From Novosphingobium sp. (GTDB lineage: Bacteria > Pseudomonadota > Alphaproteobacteria > Sphingomonadales > Sphingomonadaceae): DNA of 41,676 nt. Position 1 is the stretch's first letter, and each line of letters opens with the position of its first letter. The stretch lies in the NCBI GenBank assembly GCA_004211435.1, contig SECS01000014.1, positions 1-41,676 on the forward strand, written 5' to 3'. Position numbers and translations under genes: made by a program. The notes under the pieces are model-generated. The model ran no database searches. It saw nothing but the letters and a program-made list of their open reading frames with translations, and was not told the DNA's origin. Shown piece after piece: positions 33,009 to 41,676 of the stretch.

Positions 33009-33485
33009 TCAGATGAACTCGATCTGGTTCACGACATAAAAGCGGTCGCCGGACGGAACGGTAACTTCCACCTCATCTTCGACCCTACGGCCGATCAAGG
33101 CCTTGCCCAGCGGCGAATTATAGCTGATGCGACCGACCTTGGCATCGGCCTCATAGGGGCCGACGATCTGATAGCGCACGGGCTTGTCGTCGTCGTCGAG
33201 CAGCGTAACCGTTGCGCCGAAGATGATCCGATCCCCCGAAAGCGTAGCCGGATCGATGATGTTCGCACGGCTGATCTTGTCCTCGAGATCGCCGATCATC
33301 GCCTCAACCTGGCCCTGACGCTCCTTGGCGGCATGGTATTCGGCATTCTCGGAAAGGTCGCCGTGGGCGCGCGCTTCCTCGATCGCGTCCACGATCCGAG
33401 GCCGTTCCTCACGCAGCGCTTTCAGCTCGGCAGTCAGCTTCTCATAGCCTTCCGCCAGCATCGGCAGCTTCTCGACACTCGCCAT
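33009..33485 (-). CDS. greA: Transcription elongation factor GreA
   Basis: A 158-residue protein of standard length with GGAGG upstream of the ATG at 33485. The N-terminal coiled coil carries the acidic tip motif [15 protein letters not shown] (residues of about 43-57), whose Asp and Glu stimulate RNA polymerase transcript cleavage. The C-terminal FKBP-like domain has [20 protein letters not shown]. It rescues backtracked RNA polymerase through the secondary channel. It lies 104 bases downstream of carB on the same strand, and this leader contains a long nested inverted repeat. Confidence 0.97.
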   Translation of the reverse strand: MASVEKLPMLAEGYEKLTAELKALREERPRIVDAIEEARAHGDLSENAEYHAAKERQGQVEAMIGDLEDKISRANIIDPATLSGDRIIFGATVTLLDDDDKPVRYQIVGPYEADAKVGRISYNSPLGKALIGRRVEDEVEVTVPSGDRFYVVNQIEFI

Positions 33486-33523
33486 ATTCGTTCTACCTCC
33501 TGGTCGCCCCCTCATTGGCGACT

Positions 33524-33581
33524 GCTCTCCCGTCCCGTTCCACCTGGGAAACGGGCCGACCATTCGGATGTCCGGGAGAGC
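33524..33581 (-). repeat. Nested inverted repeat in the carB-greA gap (greA leader)
   Basis: GCTCTCCCG (33524-33532) is perfectly complementary to CGGGAGAGC (33573-33581). Inside this, CCCGTT (33534-33539) pairs with AACGGG (33550-33555). The RNA would form a two-level stem ending 38 bases before the greA start codon. It could be a processing site, terminator remnant or leader regulator. Confidence 0.55.
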
Positions 33582-33589
33582 CTGTTGTA

Positions 33590-36913
<3,324 letters not shown>

Positions 36914-36927
36914 GGCTGTCCTAAGTC

Positions 36928-37314
36928 TTACTGTTCGGTGAGCTTGGCGAAGGCGGTTTCCCAGAACTCGGGACCCGCGGCCTTGGCCTGCTGGAGAATC
37001 GGATTGCTGTCCTGCTCGGCCTTGAGAAAGGCCTTGTAGGCGGGTTCCTGGAACTGATGCATCGAACCGCCGAACTCGTTCTGCTTGGTCGAATAAGCGC
37101 CGGCCTCGATCAGCTTGTCGATCAGCACGATCGCTGCCGCCTTCGACTTCGAATGGACCTGGCGGCCGAACTTGCGCGTCGCGACCTGCACCTTGTCGGC
37201 GAAGATCAGGGTCAGTTCGCCATGCGGATAGAACCGCGGCGCGGCGCTGAACTGCGCCGCGTCGGTTGCGACGTAGTAGGCGTAGACGTGCTGTTCGAGT
37301 TCGGTGAGGCTCAT
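36928..37314 (-). CDS. Conserved-looking hypothetical protein inside the carAB operon
   Basis: A 128-residue soluble protein that I do not recognise. It has a strong ribosome site (AGGAGG) before the ATG at 37314 and sits 21 bases after carA and 14 bases before carB, so it must be co-transcribed with them. The N-terminal half is mixed strand and helix ([20 protein letters not shown]), and the C-terminal half is helical ([34 protein letters not shown]). No Cys, signal peptide or membrane segment is present. Its codon use is like its neighbours', so it is not a recent arrival. A role connected with carbamoyl-phosphate synthase is only inferred from position. Confidence 0.75.
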   Translation of the reverse strand: MSLTELEQHVYAYYVATDAAQFSAAPRFYPHGELTLIFADKVQVATRKFGRQVHSKSKAAAIVLIDKLIEAGAYSTKQNEFGGSMHQFQEPAYKAFLKAEQDSNPILQQAKAAGPEFWETAFAKLTEQ

Positions 37315-37335
37315 TGTCTTATATCCTCCTGGAAT

Positions 37336-38520
37336 TCACGCCTGCGTGGTTTCGGGCTTCAGCATGCCGACGAACCGCTCGAACAGATAGAAGCTGTCCT
37401 GCGGCCCCGGGCTTGCTTCGGGGTGATACTGCACGCCGAAGGCCAGCTTGTCCTTCACTGCGATGCCGCAGTTCGAGCCGTCGAACAGCGAGACGTGGGT
37501 CTCGATCACGTTGTCGGGCAGGCGCGTGTTGTCGACCGCGAAGCCGTGGTTCATCGAGGTGATCTCGACCACGCCGTCGAACAGCCGCTTGACCGGATGG
37601 TTCGCGCCGCGGTGACCCTGGTGCATCTTGGTCGTGGTCGCGCCGGCGGCGATGCCGAGCATCTGATGGCCTAGGCAAATGCCGAAGATCGGAATGTCGC
37701 GATCGAGCAGAGCCTGGATCGTCGGCACGGCATAGGCGCCGGTGGCCGCAGGGTCACCCGGGCCGTTAGACAGAAACACGCCGGCGGGTTCGAGCGCGAG
37801 GATCTCTTCGAGCGAGGTCTGCGCCGGAACGACCGTGACGCGCGCGCCGGCCTTGTCGAGGTTGCGGAAGATGTTGTCCTTCGCGCCGTAGTCGATCGCG
37901 ACGACGTGCGGGCGGGCATCGCGCGGGGAACGGGCATAGCCCTTGCCCAAGGTCCAGATGCCGCCTTCCCAGCCCTCGTACTTGCCGCGCGAGACGACGC
38001 GGGCAAGGTCCATGCCTTCGAGGCCCGGCCAGTCCTGCGCGCGCTTGATCAGCGCGGGAATGTCGAAATTGCCCGCGGGATCGTGCGCGATCACCGCGTT
38101 CGGCGCGCCCGACTGACGGATGCGGCGGGTCAGCGCGCGGGTGTCGATGCCGGCGAGACCGATCTTGCCCTTGACCTTGAGCCAGTCGCCGAACTCGCCG
38201 CGCGAGCGGAAGCTCGACGGGGCGGTGACGTCCTCGCGCACGACGCAGCCGACCGCACCCTCGACCAGCGATTCGAGATCCTCGTCGTTGACGCCGACAT
38301 TGCCGATGTGCGGGAAGGTGAAGGTCACGATCTGCGCGGCATAGGAGGGATCGGTCATCACCTCCTGATAGCCGGTCATCGCCGTGTTGAAGCAGACCTC
38401 GCCGACCGACTGGCCGACGGCGCCGAAGCCCCGGCCCCAGGCGACCTGGCCATCGGCGAGGACCAGAACGCCGGTTGCGCCTTTGGGTTGTGGCGCGTGC
38501 GAAAGGGCGGCGTCGGCCAT
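37336..38520 (-). CDS. carA: Carbamoyl-phosphate synthase small (glutaminase) subunit
   Basis: A 394-residue protein. The N-terminal half is the CarA-specific domain (VCFNTAMTGYQEVMTDPSYA, FPHIGNVGVNDED, GIDTRALTRRIR). The C-terminal class I amidotransferase domain carries the catalytic Cys282 in FGICLGHQMLG and the His-x-Glu pair in QYHPEAS. It releases ammonia from glutamine and channels it to CarB. It is the first gene of carA-unknown-carB, probably read from the promoter near 38571-38599, and diverges from yqeY. Confidence 0.98.
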   Translation of the reverse strand: MADAALSHAPQPKGATGVLVLADGQVAWGRGFGAVGQSVGEVCFNTAMTGYQEVMTDPSYAAQIVTFTFPHIGNVGVNDEDLESLVEGAVGCVVREDVTAPSSFRSRGEFGDWLKVKGKIGLAGIDTRALTRRIRQSGAPNAVIAHDPAGNFDIPALIKRAQDWPGLEGMDLARVVSRGKYEGWEGGIWTLGKGYARSPRDARPHVVAIDYGAKDNIFRNLDKAGARVTVVPAQTSLEEILALEPAGVFLSNGPGDPAATGAYAVPTIQALLDRDIPIFGICLGHQMLGIAAGATTTKMHQGHRGANHPVKRLFDGVVEITSMNHGFAVDNTRLPDNVIETHVSLFDGSNCGIAVKDKLAFGVQYHPEASPGPQDSFYLFERFVGMLKPETTQA

Positions 38521-38570
38521 GATAGGGGCGCTCCGTTTAAGGGTTTCCGGCGATAGGTGCTAAGGGGCGG

Positions 38571-38599
38571 CGGCTAGACCCCGAGGCCTGTTCCGTCAA
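38571..38599 (-). promoter_or_regulatory. Candidate sigma70 promoter of the carA operon
   Basis: On the minus strand TTGACG (38599-38594), exactly 17 bases, TAGCCG (38576-38571). The start of transcription would lie about 45 bases before carA. The -35 box is good and the -10 box weak. The short leader shows no attenuator or riboswitch. Confidence 0.45.
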
Positions 38600-38677
38600 C
38601 CTAGGAAAAGATCAAATCCCTCCCTAAGATGGACCGTTCCGCCGCCGAGTGCGGCAATTCACGGGAATCCAAGAAAA

Positions 38678-39130
38678 ATGCTCCGCGACTCGATCAAGGC
38701 CGCGCAGGTCTCTGCCATGAAATCGGGCGACAAGGGCCGCCTTGCCGCCGTCCGCCTCATCCTTGCCAAGCTCAAGGACCGCGATATCGAACTGCGCACC
38801 GCCACGCAGACGCCCGACGACGACGTGCTCGTCGTCGAAGTCCTGCAGAAAATGGTCAAGCAACGCCGCGAATCGATCACGCTCTATGAGCAGGGTGGCC
38901 GTCAGGAACTCGCCGATGTCGAGAAGGCCGAGCTCGAGGTGATCGAGACCTTCCTGCCGCAACAGCTCAGCGAGGAAGAAACGCGCGCGGCGATCGAAGC
39001 GATCAAGGCCGAACTCGGTGCCACCGGCGTAAAGGACATGGGCAAGGTCATGGCCGAGCTCAAGGCACGCCACGCGAGCGAGCTCGACATGGGCAAGGCC
39101 AGCGGTTGGGTGAAGGAGGCGCTAGCCTGA
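38678..39130 (+). CDS. GatB/YqeY domain-containing protein
   Basis: A 150-residue all-helical protein matching YqeY throughout: LRDSIKAAQVSAMKSGDKGR, AAVRLILAKLKDRDIELR, a VVEVLQKMVKQRRESITLYE segment and LEVIETFLPQQLSEEE, and MGKVMAELKARHASELDMGK at the C-terminus. The domain is related to the tail of amidotransferase subunit GatB, which contacts tRNA, but stand-alone YqeY has no proven activity. It occupies the position before dnaG that rpsU holds in enterobacteria. Only one base separates its stop from the dnaG ATG, so the genes are coupled. A TAAGAT at 38625-38630 may be part of its promoter. Confidence 0.92.
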   Translation: MLRDSIKAAQVSAMKSGDKGRLAAVRLILAKLKDRDIELRTATQTPDDDVLVVEVLQKMVKQRRESITLYEQGGRQELADVEKAELEVIETFLPQQLSEEETRAAIEAIKAELGATGVKDMGKVMAELKARHASELDMGKASGWVKEALA

Positions 39131-39131
39131 C

Positions 39132-41048
39132 ATGAGCCTCTCGCCCCAATGGCTTGATGAACTGCGCTCGCGGATCACGCTTTCGAGCGTGGTCCAGCGG
39201 ACGACGCGGCTCACCAAGGCGGGGCGCGAATTCAAGGCCTGCTGCCCGTTCCACAACGAGAAGAGCCCTAGTTTCTACGTCAACGACGAGAAGGGTTTCT
39301 ACCACTGCTTCGGCTGCGGCGTGCACGGCGATGCCATCCGCTGGATGACCGACCAGCGCGGCCTGTCTTTCATGGACGCGGTCAAGGAACTCGCGGCTGA
39401 GGCCGGCATCGACGTGCCCGCACCCGATCCGCGCATGGCCAAACAGGCCGAACAGCGCGATTCGCTGCACGACGTCATGGCAGCGACGCAGGCGTGGTTC
39501 GTCGAGAGCCTTGCGGCCTCCGAAGGCACGAAGGCGCGCGCCTATCTCGCCACACGCGGGTTCGACGCGCATACGCTCCAGCGCTTCGGTTTCGGCTATG
39601 CGCCCGAAGCTCGTCAGGCACTCAAGGGTGCGCTGAGCCAATTTCCAGAGGCCAAGCTGATCGAGGCCGGCCTGCGCATCGCGGTCGACGACAAGGAGCC
39701 CTACGACCGTTTCCGCGGCCGCCTGATGCTGCCGATCGAGGACGCGCGCGGGCGCATCATCGCGTTCGGTGGTCGCATCCTCGACAAGGACAAAAAGGAT
39801 GCGCCCAAGTACCTGAATTCACCCGACACCCCGCTCTTCGACAAAGGTCGCACGCTCTACAACCTGCACCGCGCCAGCCCCGCCTCGCGCCAGACTGGAC
39901 GGGTGATCGTGGTCGAGGGCTACATGGACGTCGTCGCGCTTTCGGCCGCGGGCTTCCATGAGAGCGTCGCGCCCTTGGGTACGGCGCTGACCGAGCGGCA
40001 GATCGAGATGCTCTGGCGGCTCGTCGAGACGCCGATTCTCTGCTTCGACGGCGATGCCGCCGGCCAGCGCGCGGCGATGCGCGCGGTGACGCGCGCCCTG
40101 CCCTTGCTGCGCCCCGCCCATTCGTTGCGGATCGTCCGGATGCCTTCGGGGCTCGACCCCGACGACCTGATCAAGCGCGACGGCCCGCGCGCGATGGAGG
40201 ACGTTCTGAGCAAGGCGCAGAGCCTGCTCGATACTCTGTGGGAGCACGAGCGCGACTCGGTCCCGCTCAACACTCCCGAGGACAAGGCCGGGCTCAAGGC
40301 GCGTCTGCTCGCGCATGTCGAGACGATCGCCGATCAGGACATCCGTGGGCTCTACAAGCGCGAACTGATGGATCGCTTCTCCGAGTTCGCCTATCCGCCC
40401 CGCCAGCCTCGCGATCAGGGATCCTGGCAGAGCAATGGCCAAGGCCAGCGGCGCGACTCAGGCAAGTGGCGGGACAAGAACCGCTCGCCCTTCGCCGGCC
40501 CTTCGCCGAGCGGCAACGCGGCGCGGCTGCGTCATGCAACGAGCGGCGGCGGCGCGCGCGACGCGCTGTCGGCGGCGATCCTCGTCGGCCTCATCCGCTT
40601 CCCCGGCGAAATCGCGCGACATGCCGAGGCGCTTGCCCGCTGCCCGGGGCTCGATCCGCGCTTCGACCTGCTGCTCGATGCCAGCGATCACGGCCAAGCG
40701 CTTGAAAGCGATATGCTTGCCACCATATTGGTACGGCAAGGACAAGCGATGCCCTCCTCGATGGACTATGGCGGCATGCGTTTTGGTTTCCTGAGCCTCG
40801 ATGCGACACCGGCACAGGCCTGCGCAGAAATGGCCCAGGCTATCGAACTGCTGGTCGAGCGTCCGGCGCTGGAAACCGCGCTAATGGATGCGACCGAGCG
40901 GTTAAATCGCGAGTTTACCGATGAGGCCTATGCCGAGCAGCAACGTTTGCTGAAGAGAAAACTGGAATTTGAGTCGCGTCTCGGGCAAATGGCGAGCGCG
41001 CGTGCGGCTTTGCCTTCGGGCGATGCCTCTAAAACCATGGCGGAATGA
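39132..41048 (+). CDS. dnaG: DNA primase
   Basis: A 638-residue primase. The N-terminal zinc-binding domain has CCPFHNEKSPSF and FYHCFGCGVHGD (residues 38-75). The catalytic core contains the RFRGRLMLPIEDARGRIIAFGGR segment and the TOPRIM motif VIVVEGYMDVVAL near 258, with the later CFDGDAAGQRA metal motif. A flexible Gln/Ser/Arg-rich linker (about residues 417-470) leads to the C-terminal helical DnaB-interaction domain. It makes RNA primers at the replication fork. The start follows the yqeY stop after one base, and its stop overlaps the rpoD start. Confidence 0.97.
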   Translation: MSLSPQWLDELRSRITLSSVVQRTTRLTKAGREFKACCPFHNEKSPSFYVNDEKGFYHCFGCGVHGDAIRWMTDQRGLSFMDAVKELAAEAGIDVPAPDPRMAKQAEQRDSLHDVMAATQAWFVESLAASEGTKARAYLATRGFDAHTLQRFGFGYAPEARQALKGALSQFPEAKLIEAGLRIAVDDKEPYDRFRGRLMLPIEDARGRIIAFGGRILDKDKKDAPKYLNSPDTPLFDKGRTLYNLHRASPASRQTGRVIVVEGYMDVVALSAAGFHESVAPLGTALTERQIEMLWRLVETPILCFDGDAAGQRAAMRAVTRALPLLRPAHSLRIVRMPSGLDPDDLIKRDGPRAMEDVLSKAQSLLDTLWEHERDSVPLNTPEDKAGLKARLLAHVETIADQDIRGLYKRELMDRFSEFAYPPRQPRDQGSWQSNGQGQRRDSGKWRDKNRSPFAGPSPSGNAARLRHATSGGGARDALSAAILVGLIRFPGEIARHAEALARCPGLDPRFDLLLDASDHGQALESDMLATILVRQGQAMPSSMDYGGMRFGFLSLDATPAQACAEMAQAIELLVERPALETALMDATERLNREFTDEAYAEQQRLLKRKLEFESRLGQMASARAALPSGDASKTMAE

Positions 41049-41676
41049 TGGATCTCGATCAAAACGAAGACATGCAGGGCGACAAGGGTGACGGCGGCGA
41101 CGCTCCCCTGATCGATCTCAACGATGCCTCGATCAAGAAGTTGATCGCGCGCGCCAAGCGACGCGGCATCATTACTTACGACGAACTCAACGAAGCGCTG
41201 CCGCAGGATATGTCCTCGGATCAGATCGAGGACATCACCTCGGCGCTGAACGAGATGGGCGTGAACATCGTCGAGAGCGACGAAGACGCGGTCGATCCCG
41301 AGGACAAGCAGCAGGACGAGGAAGCCGAAGACAGCGACGGCATGTCCGAGCGTCCAGCGCTCGAGAAGAAAAAAGAGACGATCGAGCGCACCGACGATCC
41401 GGTGCGCATGTATCTGCGCGAGATGGGCGCGGTCGAGCTGCTCAGCCGCGAAGGCGAGATCGCCATCGCCAAGCGCATCGAATCGGGTCGCGACACGATG
41501 ATTCTGGGCCTCTGCGAGAGCCCGATCACCTTCCACGCGATCATCCAGTGGTCCGAAGCGCTCAACAACGGCGAGATGCAGCTGCGCGAGATCCTCGATC
41601 TCGACGCGATGCTCTCGAAGGAGCCCAAGCCCGAGAACCTCACCGAGGACGGCGAGGAAGACAACGGCGAGATCAG
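41045..41676 (+). CDS. rpoD: RNA polymerase primary sigma factor RpoD (N-terminal part, runs off window)
   Basis: About 210 codons are present before the window ends. The start is ATG 41045 (overlapping the dnaG stop as ATGA) or the adjacent ATG 41048. Region 1.1 is recognisable (LIDLNDASIKKLIARAKRRG, ITYDELNEALPQDMSSDQIE). An acidic spacer rich in Asp and Glu follows, and region 1.2 is at about residues 118-145 (DDPVRMYLREMGAVELLSRE). The start of the non-conserved region follows. The product is the housekeeping sigma factor. Co-transcription with yqeY and dnaG is the macromolecular-synthesis operon arrangement. Confidence 0.96.
   Translation, partial: MMDLDQNEDMQGDKGDGGDAPLIDLNDASIKKLIARAKRRGIITYDELNEALPQDMSSDQIEDITSALNEMGVNIVESDEDAVDPEDKQQDEEAEDSDGMSERPALEKKKETIERTDDPVRMYLREMGAVELLSREGEIAIAKRIESGRDTMILGLCESPITFHAIIQWSEALNNGEMQLREILDLDAMLSKEPKPENLTEDGEEDNGEI

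Noticed and set aside
38521..38677. Pyrimidine or arginine attenuator before carA
   Set aside because: No leader peptide, terminator-antiterminator pair or PyrR-like element is visible; only a promoter candidate can be supported.

Overview
The window is a GC-rich (clearly above 60 percent), densely packed chromosomal segment of an alphaproteobacterium. The gene content points to the Sphingomonadales and looks Novosphingobium- or Sphingomonas-like: yqeY-dnaG-rpoD in place of rpsU-dnaG-rpoD, a DUF4170 protein, a coniferyl-alcohol-dehydrogenase-like SDR, sulfotransferase and DUF1214 genes, and an EcfG-type stress promoter motif. This placement is inferred from gene content and protein character, since no search was possible. 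There is no rRNA, tRNA, CRISPR array, insertion sequence, phage or attachment site that I can recognise. No stretch longer than about 190 bases lacks a gene. Many neighbouring genes overlap by 4 bases (GTGA or ATGA).

Layout. 1-3241: an edge-truncated epoxide hydrolase diverges from a sulfotransferase/DUF1214 pair. 3238-4301 (minus): a nicotinamide-riboside salvage pair, PnuC transporter and NadR-like kinase. 4439-5002: a carboxymuconolactone-decarboxylase-fold protein. 4989-7005 (minus): a three-gene unit of TetR regulator, MEKHLA-domain protein and glycerate-kinase-like P-loop kinase. 7154-19670: glycogen metabolism, with an alpha-glucosidase diverging from glgP-glgB-glgC-glgA-pgm-glgX. 19779-24668: an oxidative catabolic group with a quinohemoprotein dehydrogenase, two SDRs and a crotonase. 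24730-27391: a riboflavin pair (HTH-RibB-RibX fusion and ribH) followed by an aldo/keto reductase. 27393-30868 (minus): M13 metallopeptidase and enolase. 31050-32645: a four-gene operon of small membrane-associated proteins of the YqjD/YqjE type. 32714-38520: DUF4170 gene, then greA, carB, a small unknown gene and carA on minus. 38678-41676: yqeY, dnaG and the start of rpoD.

How it works together. The glycogen operon encodes a full cycle: GlgC makes ADP-glucose, GlgA elongates, GlgB branches, GlgP and GlgX degrade, Pgm interconverts glucose phosphates, and the divergent alpha-glucosidase can finish released oligosaccharides. The stress operon has a canonical-looking GGAAC-N16-CGTT promoter that faces and overlaps a sigma70-like promoter for enolase.

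Most notable findings: (1) the first riboflavin gene encodes an N-terminal helix-turn-helix fused to DHBP synthase and a cysteine-poor, probably inactive GTP-cyclohydrolase-II-like domain, and a perfect 16-bp palindrome (24699-24714) lies just before its start, suggesting an enzyme that represses its own gene; (2) the overlapping enolase/EcfG promoters, plus a hairpin at 31537-31558 that would hide the ribosome binding site of the holin-like gene; (3) a PQQ dehydrogenase with an altered metal site; (4) an unknown 128-aa protein embedded between carA and carB; (5) a nested inverted repeat in the greA leader.
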